7,322 bases of DNA from DATDCV01 sp036524155 (GCA_036524155.1 DATDCV010000467.1:1-7322); one strand, 5' to 3'. Numbered from the stretch's first letter, positions 1 through 6,844 are shown. Notes: generated by a model from the sequence alone, not told the origin. A program made the numbers and translations.

Positions 1-6
1 GCTGCG

Positions 7-1653
7 ATGATCCAGCCCCGGCCAATGGGTCTTTGCTTCGGGCAAATCTCGTGTCGGCGGCTGAGCCGTCGCCAAAGCATCAAGCTGGTTGCAGCAGGAG
101 CGGTGACGGCAGGCCTTGTTCCATGGAACGCATGGGCAAGGCGCTCGGTGAATGGTCGCGAGTATCACGTTTGCCTGAGCCCGGCAGCGGTTTTGCAGGA
201 TCCGCCGTTTGTCGACACACTGGCCCGGGCAGGGGTCTCCTGCGTGTGGCTGGCCGGCTTCTTTTACGGGCATTGGCCGTGGTCCATGGAGTCATTGAGC
301 AAAGCGCGCGACGTGCTGCGGCGCGCGGGGCTTCAAGCGAGAATAGTGAGCGTGCCGTTGGGCCACCCGGGCGATTCGCTTGGTGCTCGGGATGGCACCT
401 TTCCGCTGACGCCACCGTCGCACTGGCGCCTGGGGACAGCCGCGGATGGCAAGCGTTACTCCGGCACCTCCCTCCATGAGCCGGCCACGGCGGAGAACGT
501 GAGAGCCCTCCACGATTTGCGGCGCGCAGGCTTCTCCCAGTTCTCTCTCGATGATGATTTCCGATTGGCCCGTTCTCCGGGAGAGATCGGCGGCTGCTTC
601 TGTGAGGAACATCGCGAGCGGTTTCTCCAGCATGCGGGCTTCTCTTCGAACCGCTGGACCGAACTGCTCGACGATGTGCGCGCGCGGCGACTGACTGCGG
701 TGCTGAGGCAATGGGTGGAGTTTACTTGCGACGAGCTTACGCGCTCGTTCCGCGCACAGCAGAAGGCGGCCGGTGGCGACCTCGGAATCATGGTGATGTA
801 CCTGGGAGCAGAGAAGGCCGGCATCCGCCTGCGGGATTACCGAGGCGTGCCGATCCGGGTCGGCGAGCTGATGTTCGACGACAACTCATTTGGCCGTCTG
901 AAAGGCAAGACCGACGAGTTGTTCAGCGCTTTGTTTCACCGTCGGTTCGTGGCACCGGAACAGGCTTACAGCGAGACAACGGCTTTCCCTGCGGACCGCC
1001 TGTCCGCCCAGCACCTGTCGGCGAAGCTGGTCATCTCCACCCTGGCAGACGTCAGGCACACAATGTTCATGAGCGGCGTAACACCGTTCCCTAAAGACCA
1101 TTGGAGCACGCTGAGCGGGGCCATGAAGCAACAGGCCGATTTCCACGCGCAGTTGGCGGGACACCGGCTGCGCGGTCCGTTCAAGCATTATTGGGGGGAA
1201 GCCAGCCGCTTCACCGGAGATGACCGGCCGTTCAGCCTGTTCCTGGCCGCGGGCGTTCCGTTTGAAGTGACGGAACGGCCTGCCCGAGACGGATGGACTT
1301 TCCTTTCCGACGCCGACGCCGCAGGCATAGCAGCAGGCGGACTGGTATCGAAAGGCACCAGGTTTTTATGCCGGCCCGGGATTAACACCGCGCCGGGTTC
1401 CCTCGAGTCGTGCGAGGAATCAATGGCGGCGTTGTTTGCCCTCAAACACCGCATCCTGCCCTCGCTCCGGAAGGTCCCGTATGTGTTAACTGCCGAGCCC
1501 GCCATTTTGGGCTGGTATCCCTCGGCACGAGCGGCGCTGTTGTGGAATCCCACCACGGACCGAAGAACGCTGATCGTTCGGTATGGCACGCGGACCAGAG
1601 AAGTAACGTTGGCAGCGCTGGAAAGCACACTGCTACCTGACCTCATTTCATGA
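7..1653 (+). CDS. Tat-exported TIM-barrel-like protein, possible glycoside hydrolase of unassigned family
   Basis: The product is 548 residues long. A twin-arginine leader is visible: S20-R21-R22-Q-S-I-K26, then a hydrophobic stretch at about 27-40 and an A-W-A site ending at residue 44, so the protein is probably exported folded through Tat. The body looks like an alternating beta/alpha barrel (about 52-390). It has an acidic cluster S-L-D-D-D-F at 180-185, W236-V-E-F in a helix-rich stretch, and Y321-S-E-T, where acidic residues would sit on barrel strands. Residues 405-455 (PFSLFLAAGVPFEVT, then a W-T-F-L-S-D stretch) resemble the Rossmann-like domain following the barrel in GH42-type beta-galactosidases. 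The glycosidase role is inferred; I cannot name a family. The frame is open to the window's left edge, so the start may lie further upstream; ATG at 25 is another option. The stop overlaps the next start (ATGA), suggesting translational coupling. Confidence 0.8.
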   Translation: MIQPRPMGLCFGQISCRRLSRRQSIKLVAAGAVTAGLVPWNAWARRSVNGREYHVCLSPAAVLQDPPFVDTLARAGVSCVWLAGFFYGHWPWSMESLSKARDVLRRAGLQARIVSVPLGHPGDSLGARDGTFPLTPPSHWRLGTAADGKRYSGTSLHEPATAENVRALHDLRRAGFSQFSLDDDFRLARSPGEIGGCFCEEHRERFLQHAGFSSNRWTELLDDVRARRLTAVLRQWVEFTCDELTRSFRAQQKAAGGDLGIMVMYLGAEKAGIRLRDYRGVPIRVGELMFDDNSFGRLKGKTDELFSALFHRRFVAPEQAYSETTAFPADRLSAQHLSAKLVISTLADVRHTMFMSGVTPFPKDHWSTLSGAMKQQADFHAQLAGHRLRGPFKHYWGEASRFTGDDRPFSLFLAAGVPFEVTERPARDGWTFLSDADAAGIAAGGLVSKGTRFLCRPGINTAPGSLESCEESMAALFALKHRILPSLRKVPYVLTAEPAILGWYPSARAALLWNPTTDRRTLIVRYGTRTREVTLAALESTLLPDLIS

Positions 1654-3662
1654 TGACCTACCAGCCTGGTCTAAAGTCCATGTTCTGGTTACGCCTGTGT
1701 CTGGCCGGCGGGCTGGCCTTTTGGGCGGTACCGTCAGGCGGAGCGGCTGCAACGGATTACGCGCGCGCACAACACGTGAATGATTGGCTGAGACACCCTG
1801 TCTACGGCGACCCGTCCTTCGACGCTTTTGACCGGTTGCCGGGCAACCCGATCCACCGCGGCCAACCGCCGTTCGAATGGCCGGTGAACGGGTTCTTCTT
1901 CCCCGACCCACGCAGTCAGCATTGGTACTTGTTTATTGGCGACTACGGCAAAGGATACTTGAAGCCTCCGAGCCGCTGCGTGCTCTACCGATCGTCCGAT
2001 CACGGGCACAGTTGGACCAACCTCGGCGTGGTTCTTCAGGGTAACCCGCAGTTGTTCGACCACGGCGGCCACACGCCCGACGTCAGCGTGGTCTATTCAG
2101 CAGGACGGTATCACATGGTCTACGATTGGGGTGAACCAGACTTCAACGCCGAGGGTGGTCTGGCGTATGCCTGGGCGGAGCGACCTGATGGTCCGTGGCA
2201 CCGCGCGCCCGAACCCATCACCCGGAATTCGACCTTGCCCAGGATCCTCGGCCGTTATCAACGAACTTACGCCGCCACACTTATAAAGCGCACGAACGAC
2301 TGGCTCATTCTGGGCATGATGGATCGCGCGCCGCATAGTTGGGCGCTGTTTGCGATCACGGCCGGGAAGCCTGAAGGTCCCTATTCGGAACGCCGCCTGG
2401 TTCGGCACGTAGAGGCCGACTATTTCCACCCGCCGCTGCTGGAGTTCTTTCCTGCCTTTGTCTATGGCGGCTATGTTTATGCGCCGGCGACGTCCGTCGC
2501 TCTCAACCGCAACTTCAATGCCCTGTTCCGCGCACCGGTTGAATGCGCCGAGGATCCGTCGGCCTGGGCGCTCAACCAACACGGCTCGCTCTGGCATGCT
2601 GAGGACACTGAAGCGGAGCATTACGGTATTTGGGGACAGACCTTCTCTGGACTTGTCCAGGAGGATGGGATGCTGCGGGTGATGTTTCCTTCACGCGATG
2701 CGAATGGGTGCGGCACCATAAACCTGGCGCAGCGCCGGTGGGCAGAACCGCTCCGCAAGCAAGGGTTCGTTCTAAGCGGGCAGAGCGGGCCATCCCTAAC
2801 GTTGCTGCGGCGAGCCTATGCCGACTTTGAGCTGGATGCGGCCCTGCGGCTGCATGGCACAGCGCGGTTGTTAATGAACTACAATGCGCCGCTGGGGCCG
2901 GACGCCCCATCGTCGGATTCGACGTTGCATCCACTGTCGAATACGCGGCACCTCGGCTTGGAGCTGAGTCGAAGCCAGTGGAGCCTTACGCGGTACGATG
3001 CCTTGGGGAATGGCCGCGAACTGGCCTCCGGAAGGCTGGAAGACCGTTTGCGCCGGATCCTGCGTCTCAAACGCAGCAACGGCCAGCTCGCCATCAAGAT
3101 TGACGGCAGCGAGGTTTGGGTTGGGCCAGCGCCCGCCGAAGAAGGTGCTTCGCGGACCGGGTTATTGGGATTTCGGGTGGAGGCCCACAGTCACCTGACA
3201 GTGGACAAATTCCTTTTACGCGGGCGGACCGTTCCCGCCAGTGTTGTCCTGCTGCACACGGAGGCTCTGCTGGGAGCCGGCGCGTCCCCTGGTGAATGGA
3301 CCCAAAACACAGGGGCAGACTTCCGCTTCGGAACAGGTTCGGTGTCGAAAATCGCAGGCACTCGAGCGAAATGGAACGTAATCGGAACGGACTTCAAGCT
3401 ATGGTCGCCGCGGGGCCCAGGCTACGGCAAGATTGAACTACGGGTCGATGGAACGCCAGCAGCAACGATTGACCTGCATTCCGAACAACCGCAGGGTTCC
3501 GGAGTCGTATGGAGCACGGCCCGCCTGCCTCACACCTTTCACGCAATCGTCCTGGTTGTGAAATCGGGCCACGCGCCCCTGGATTGTCTTGAGGTGGGGG
3601 TGACGCCGGATGGTTTGCCTCGCGCGGCACAACCGCGGGCCATAACAGGCGGCTTTCAGTGA
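1650..3662 (+). CDS. Secreted multi-module protein: beta-propeller, LamG/DUF1080-like sandwich and C-terminal galactose-binding-like domain
   Basis: The product is 670 residues. The ATG at 1650 overlaps the previous stop. An internal ATG at 1680 (Met11) would give a cleaner Sec signal peptide, MFWLRLCLAGGLAFW, with an A-A-A site near residue 34; neither start has a clear Shine-Dalgarno. Residues about 60-375 read as a five-bladed propeller of the GH43/GH32/GH33 type. They include one Asp-box (S115-S-D117-H-G119-H-S121-W122) and propeller phrases such as AYAWAERPDGPW (173-184). Residues about 378-525 look like a concanavalin-type sandwich (DUF1080/LamG-like), containing ADFELDAALRL and a late GLLGFRVEAHSHLTVDKF. 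Residues about 530-650 resemble the galactose-binding-like accessory module with WSPRGPGYGKIELRVDG. A role in glycan binding or hydrolysis outside the cytoplasm is inferred; the catalytic triad is not identifiable by eye. It is probably cotranscribed with both neighbouring + strand genes. Confidence 0.85.
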   Translation: MMTYQPGLKSMFWLRLCLAGGLAFWAVPSGGAAATDYARAQHVNDWLRHPVYGDPSFDAFDRLPGNPIHRGQPPFEWPVNGFFFPDPRSQHWYLFIGDYGKGYLKPPSRCVLYRSSDHGHSWTNLGVVLQGNPQLFDHGGHTPDVSVVYSAGRYHMVYDWGEPDFNAEGGLAYAWAERPDGPWHRAPEPITRNSTLPRILGRYQRTYAATLIKRTNDWLILGMMDRAPHSWALFAITAGKPEGPYSERRLVRHVEADYFHPPLLEFFPAFVYGGYVYAPATSVALNRNFNALFRAPVECAEDPSAWALNQHGSLWHAEDTEAEHYGIWGQTFSGLVQEDGMLRVMFPSRDANGCGTINLAQRRWAEPLRKQGFVLSGQSGPSLTLLRRAYADFELDAALRLHGTARLLMNYNAPLGPDAPSSDSTLHPLSNTRHLGLELSRSQWSLTRYDALGNGRELASGRLEDRLRRILRLKRSNGQLAIKIDGSEVWVGPAPAEEGASRTGLLGFRVEAHSHLTVDKFLLRGRTVPASVVLLHTEALLGAGASPGEWTQNTGADFRFGTGSVSKIAGTRAKWNVIGTDFKLWSPRGPGYGKIELRVDGTPAATIDLHSEQPQGSGVVWSTARLPHTFHAIVLVVKSGHAPLDCLEVGVTPDGLPRAAQPRAITGGFQ

Positions 3663-3674
3663 GATGATCGCTCC

Positions 3675-4670
3675 ATGACACACTGGTTCGCATCCCGTTC
3701 GCTGCCGGCCGTTTTAGCCGCATTTGGCATGACGGCGGAGAGCATCATGGCGGATGCCAAACCTGACACCAACGCTAACTTCATCACTTCGCCGGCCGCT
3801 TTGAAGGAACGGCTCAAGACCGAACTGAGGGTAACCAGGCCGGACTTCGTGGTTTTTGTGCCGATTGTCACCGACACCAATATGCCGCCGAACATGCTTT
3901 GCTGGCAAAAGCCTCTTCGGCTCGGCAAAAACGGCAAGTACCTCGCCGGCTTTACCCGTTGGACCAGCTTTGCTGTGCGTAAGAACCCGACGGCGTCGTG
4001 GATCTCGGCCGATGCCCGCGTCGAGTTCATGCGCTTCGAAAACGTGGACGATGACCCCGAGGTTCGCGACCTGAAGCTTTCCTGGTTCGCGGCGAACGAG
4101 AAAGCGTTGGCGGTGCCCTTCCCAAGCCATCCGGAGGTCAGTGCCTGCCAGGAACCTTCCATCGTGAAGCTGCCGGACGGGCGGCTCTTCTGCGTCATGC
4201 GCACGGCGGCCGGCAGTTCGTTCTGGAGCTTAAGCGCCGACGCGGGCGAGACCTGGACGCAGCCTCGGCGTCTGTTGCGCAAAGACGGCGGTGAGCCATT
4301 GCGGCATCCGCTGTCGCCTTGCCCGATCTACGACCTGGGCGGCAACACGGCGGGCAGCGGCCGCTACGTGCTTTTTATCCATAACCACGACGGCCACTAC
4401 CAGGGCTACGGCCCCACAGATACAGGTTTTCATCGCCGCCCGGTGTATCTCGTGCGCGGCCGTTTCCAGGGCGGCGCAGAACAGCCGGTGTGGTTCGACG
4501 AACCGAAATTCTTCATGGACCACCGGGGCGTGAGCCTGGGCAAACCCGGCACCGCCGGCCGTCTCGACCTGGCGCTATACTCGAGCTTTACCGTGCGTCG
4601 GGGCAAGGCGGTGTTGTGGTACCCCGATCGCAAGTTTTTCCTGCTTGGCCGGGTGATTGGCGACGAGTGA
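3675..4670 (+). CDS. BNR/Asp-box sialidase-like protein, apparently with internal loss of N-terminal blades
   Basis: The product is 331 residues and starts 12 nt after the previous stop, in the same frame. Residues 159-176 (Q-E-P-S-I-V-K-L-P-D-G-R-L-F-C-V-M-R) match the conserved blade of exo-alpha-sialidase-like proteins. A classical Asp-box follows: S187-A-D189-A-G191-E-T193-W194. The C-terminal stretch around LDLALYSSFTVRRG (298-310) and VLWYPDRKFFLLG (313-325) is also typical. Related PVC-group proteins, as I remember them, are about 450-500 residues, with two further Asp-boxed blades between a D-F-V-V-F-V-P strand and an N-W-x-x-W-Q-K-P strand. Here those motifs sit at 57-63 and 73-80, almost adjacent. 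The N-terminus is only weakly signal-like. An alternative ATG at 3747 has a better ribosome site but would give a leaderless protein. Sialidase activity is doubtful because blades are missing. It could also be a related BNR glycosidase or a decayed gene. Confidence 0.8.
   Translation: MTHWFASRSLPAVLAAFGMTAESIMADAKPDTNANFITSPAALKERLKTELRVTRPDFVVFVPIVTDTNMPPNMLCWQKPLRLGKNGKYLAGFTRWTSFAVRKNPTASWISADARVEFMRFENVDDDPEVRDLKLSWFAANEKALAVPFPSHPEVSACQEPSIVKLPDGRLFCVMRTAAGSSFWSLSADAGETWTQPRRLLRKDGGEPLRHPLSPCPIYDLGGNTAGSGRYVLFIHNHDGHYQGYGPTDTGFHRRPVYLVRGRFQGGAEQPVWFDEPKFFMDHRGVSLGKPGTAGRLDLALYSSFTVRRGKAVLWYPDRKFFLLGRVIGDE
3737..3740 (+). promoter_or_regulatory. Shine-Dalgarno-like GGAG before alternative ATG at 3747
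   Basis: GGAG lies 6 nt before an in-frame ATG at 3747 (product beginning MADAKPDTN). The upstream start at 3675 has no comparable site. If used, it would shorten the sialidase-like protein by 24 residues and remove the weak hydrophobic leader. I keep 3675 because it follows the previous stop closely and supplies a possible export signal, but the choice is open. Confidence 0.3.
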
Positions 4671-4702
4671 AATGAGAGAAAATGGCGGAGGAGCCACGGG
4701 GC

Positions 4703-6190
4703 TTACGGAAGCGATTTTCTCCAGCTCAAGGCCTGCCCGGAGAGGCGTGTGGTCACGTCGGGCTTGGCCGTGGCCAGGTCTCTTTCCTCTTTGGGATCGG
4801 AAGCGAGGTCATAGAGCTGCGCTCTGGAGCCGTCGGCGTTGATCAGCAGCTTCCAGTCTCCCTCTCGTAAAGCGACGTTCGGACTGCGGTCAGGCCGGAC
4901 ACGGGGATAGGCGAAAGAGTTGGTATCACGTCCGTATTCCCAGAAAACTGTTTTCGTGCGGATTGGGTCTCCGCCCGACAACGCACTGCTCAGATCCTCG
5001 CCATCGAGCTTCGCCGCCACATCGGGAGGTATGGTCGCGCCGGCGATTTTGCAGAGGGACGGCAGCAGGTCCACCGTTGTGAACACCGTCTTTTGGTTCA
5101 CGCGGCCCGCCGGGGCGTGTCCCGGCCACCACACCAACAACGGTTCGCGGATGCCGCCTTCGTAGAGACTCAGCTTCGACCCGCGCAACCCTCCCGTGCG
5201 CCGATGATCGTAGGTCGGCAGCGGACCATTGTCGCCGGTGAACAGGACCAAAGTGTTCGTCGCAATGCCGAGCTGCGTAAGACCGTCGAGCAAGCGTCCC
5301 ATCTGCCGGTCGTATTCCTCCAGCACGCCCTTGAAATTGGACTCGCTGTTCGAGTCGGGGCCGCCGCGATATTTGGCCTTCATTTCCGGACCCGGCACGA
5401 ACGGCGTGTGCGTGTCATCGGGCCAGAGGTTCACATAGCAGGGCTGGTCCGGGTGGCGGCGCAGGAAATCCAGCGTCTTGTCGACGAAAAACCTGGTGCG
5501 GTCCCAGCGTTTGACTTTGTCCTGGGGCGACCAGATCCAGTTCGTCGCCGTGATGTCGGGATGCGGGTTTGGGCTTTCCCACGTGCTGACGCATTCGTCG
5601 AAGCCGTAATTCAGGATGGATGGCGCGTTAGTGACGTCCCGTCCGCCGCCCATATGCCATTTGCCGACGTGCGCAGTCGCGTAACCGCTGGCCTTGAGCA
5701 GACGAGCGAGTGACGGCGCTTTCGGATCCAGGAAATCGGTCTGTCCGCACTCGGCGTTGCCTTTGCGCGTCTGCAGATAACTGGTGATGCGCCACCGCGC
5801 GGGAAACATCCCCGTGGTGCAACCTGTGCGCGAGGGCGAGCAGATAGGCGACGCCACATAGAACTGGGTGAAGCGGATCCCCTCACGGGCCAGACGGTCC
5901 AGGCTGGGCATGGGCACAAAGTTGCCGCCGTAGCTGCCCAGGTCGCCCCAGCCGAAATCATCCGTCAAAACGAAAATGATGTTCGGTCGCGTGCCTTGGC
6001 TGGCGCCACAGGCAGCAGCCAATAGCAACCCGGCTGCTAGCCCGAGTATTTCACAGCGACTGTAGGCGCCGACGTAAGGAGGCGAAAACAGCCGAGTCGG
6101 CCAGCGTTTCGCCTCCTTACGTCGGCGCCTACAATCTATACCAGTTTGGTGCGGTCTGCGAAATATCCAGGTTACACATGCCCCCATCAT
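4703..6190 (-). CDS. Type I formylglycine-dependent sulfatase (arylsulfatase A family), exported
   Basis: It hydrolyses sulfate esters; the natural substrate is unknown. Numbering is from the ATG at 6190 (495 residues). The mature core begins RPNIIFVLTDDFGWGDLG at about residue 68, with metal-binding D77-D78. The activation motif C117-S-P-S-R-T-G carries the cysteine converted to formylglycine, so a maturase (FGE or anSME) must be encoded elsewhere. Other family residues are present: H-V-G-K177-W-H179, D-D-T-H261-T-P, T-G-D320-N321-G and G-S-K339-L-S. No lesion is seen. A hydrophobic leader (ILGLAAGLLLAAACG) precedes the core; its Cys is preceded by A-A-A, a poor lipobox, so a lipoprotein is possible but weak. 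The start is uncertain: the frame is open to 6469, with ATGs at 6226, 6190 and 6187, none with a good ribosome site. Any of these starts translates through the 27-bp palindrome at 6061-6133. The gene converges on the sialidase-like gene with a 32-nt gap. Confidence 0.93.
   Translation of the reverse strand: MMGACVTWIFRRPHQTGIDCRRRRKEAKRWPTRLFSPPYVGAYSRCEILGLAAGLLLAAACGASQGTRPNIIFVLTDDFGWGDLGSYGGNFVPMPSLDRLAREGIRFTQFYVASPICSPSRTGCTTGMFPARWRITSYLQTRKGNAECGQTDFLDPKAPSLARLLKASGYATAHVGKWHMGGGRDVTNAPSILNYGFDECVSTWESPNPHPDITATNWIWSPQDKVKRWDRTRFFVDKTLDFLRRHPDQPCYVNLWPDDTHTPFVPGPEMKAKYRGGPDSNSESNFKGVLEEYDRQMGRLLDGLTQLGIATNTLVLFTGDNGPLPTYDHRRTGGLRGSKLSLYEGGIREPLLVWWPGHAPAGRVNQKTVFTTVDLLPSLCKIAGATIPPDVAAKLDGEDLSSALSGGDPIRTKTVFWEYGRDTNSFAYPRVRPDRSPNVALREGDWKLLINADGSRAQLYDLASDPKEERDLATAKPDVTTRLSGQALSWRKSLP
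6061..6133. repeat. Perfect 27-bp inverted repeat with 19-nt loop, inside the sulfatase leader coding region
   Basis: The left arm is 6061-6087 and the right arm 6107-6133; all 27 positions pair, and pairing stops at both ends. The loop (6088-6106) holds its own short palindrome, GCCGA-G-TCGGC. The arms contain the self-complementary hexamer GGCGCC and an AAGGAGG string. In the sulfatase frame the element has no stop and encodes an Arg/Lys-rich stretch followed by FSPPYVGAYS, directly before the signal-peptide hydrophobic core. This looks like an inserted dispersed palindrome (MITE- or REP-like) rather than original coding sequence. No transposase gene or target duplication is evident nearby. 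I have an impression of similar strings in Verrucomicrobiota genomes, which I cannot verify here. Confidence 0.9.
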
Positions 6191-6325
6191 CCCGGTGAGC
6201 CAGGTTAAGCGCGCGGTTTTGTGCATGGTCGACAACCGGAGTTTCAGCGGTCGAAAACATGATCTGCCCGTCGCCTCTTTCGTCAATGAAAATGGCGTCC
6301 CGCCGGTAGCCCTCAGCCTTTTATG

Positions 6326-6346
6326 GCGGAGTGCGCCCGTCCTCGA
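6326..6346 (+). repeat. 21-nt inverted repeat, copy 1
   Basis: This segment begins GCGGAGTGCGCCCG and is found again in reverse complement at 6709-6729 with one mismatch (20 of 21). The two copies bracket the REPIN-like element asymmetrically, 124 nt to its left and 41 nt to its right. They may be parts of a separate dispersed repeat family or outer ends of one composite element. Confidence 0.65.
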
Positions 6347-6470
6347 GCGCAGCCACTGGCGAAGAGTGTCGGAAGCCGCAAAGAACCCGGTACGCTTGGG
6401 ACAATGAACATCGCTGCGCCCGTCCCCGGCCCACCTTACACGGATCTCAACTGAGTCCGGCAAGGCCAAC

Positions 6471-6667
6471 GAAAATAGCCCACCACTTTAGTGGTGGGTA
6501 GCGCGGCCCCACATACCCCAATAAGTCCCGACAGGGACGATAGAGTGACTGGCGCAGGAGGAATTCACCAATGGATTTTGAACTTTGAACTTCTTCTGCC
6601 GCCCCTGCCGGGGCTCATCCGGCGTTCGGAGCCGCGCTACCCACCCCTGAAAGGGTGGGCTATTTTC
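6471..6667. repeat. REPIN-like composite palindrome: two inverted copies of a two-hairpin unit
   Basis: The outer arms are 6471-6507 and 6631-6667: 37 nt each, 33 matching when one is reverse-complemented. Each arm is itself a hairpin: 6479-6486 pairs with 6491-6498 (8 bp, loop TTTA), and 6640-6646 pairs with 6653-6659 (7 bp). After 17 and 16 nt respectively, each unit carries a second hairpin: GTCCC-GACA-GGGAC (6525-6538) and GCCCC-TGCC-GGGGC (6601-6614). Differences between the copies fall largely in stems and are paired, so folding is kept. This is the layout of REP doublets mobilised in trans by RAYT (REP-associated IS200-like) transposases. No such transposase is encoded in the window. 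The spacer contains a 7-nt tandem duplication, TTTGAAC twice, at 6577-6590. Confidence 0.85.
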
Positions 6668-6708
6668 TTTCGCCCAGCCGGACTGGAGAAAACTCCGTGC
6701 AAGGTGCA

Positions 6709-6729
6709 TCGAGGGCGGGCGCACTCCGC
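6709..6729 (-). repeat. 21-nt inverted repeat, copy 2
   Basis: The reverse complement matches 6326-6346 at 20 of 21 positions (one T/C difference). It lies 41 nt beyond the right arm of the REPIN-like element and about 115 nt before the start of the NPCBM gene. Confidence 0.65.
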
Positions 6730-6844
6730 TCCACCTATCGCCAATCCATTACTTCCGCCGCTGACGTCGATCGGCGGAAAACAGTTGGCTGGCACCGAGG
6801 GAATGACTAGACATCTATATACCGACCAACCTCGAGACTGACGG

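Larger units (their letters stand above)
6191..6844. other. Divergent intergenic region rich in inverted repeats
   Basis: This 654-nt gap lies between the sulfatase start and the NPCBM gene. The minus-strand frame continuous with the sulfatase stays open through its left part to 6469, but it begins only with a TTG and its residues resemble no domain I know, so I treat it as untranslated. The region holds the REPIN-like element (6471-6667) and the 21-nt inverted pair around it. No convincing sigma-70 promoter was found: TATATA at 6816-6821 is a possible -10, but the nearest TTGGCT (6785-6790) is 25 nt away, which is too far. Promoters for both flanking genes must lie here or inside the sulfatase leader region. 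Confidence 0.6.

Noticed and set aside
3656..4282. 208-codon minus-strand open frame opposite the sialidase-like gene
   Set aside because: The opposite strand carries the recognisable Asp-box protein; the minus product has no domain features I recognise and overlaps the end of the preceding gene.
4671..4702. Possible shared terminator between the convergent sialidase-like and sulfatase genes
   Set aside because: The 32-nt gap shows no GC-rich hairpin followed by a T run in either direction.
5093..5713. 206-codon + strand open frame inside the sulfatase
   Set aside because: It lies antisense to a sulfatase with all catalytic motifs in order; its Arg/Ala/Val-rich composition is what an antisense shadow of GC-rich coding sequence gives.
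6191..6469. Upstream extension of the sulfatase frame to a TTG at 6469
   Set aside because: It adds about 93 residues with no domain character, starts with a weak codon with no ribosome site, and places the signal peptide more than 130 residues from the N-terminus. Ordinary sulfatases do not look like this.
6556..6588. AGGAGG followed 9 nt later by ATG at 6571, a good-looking translation start
   Set aside because: The frame stops after five codons (MDFEL) at 6586-6588 and lies inside the spacer of the REPIN-like element, so it is most likely chance.
6471..6667. CRISPR-like array suggested by repeated GTGGTGGG/CCCACC strings
   Set aside because: There are only two units, in inverted and not direct orientation, with no regular spacers; the pattern is a palindromic doublet.
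6785..6821. Sigma-70-like promoter for the NPCBM gene (TTGGCT and TATATA)
   Set aside because: The spacing is 25 nt instead of about 17, and the -35 match is poor.
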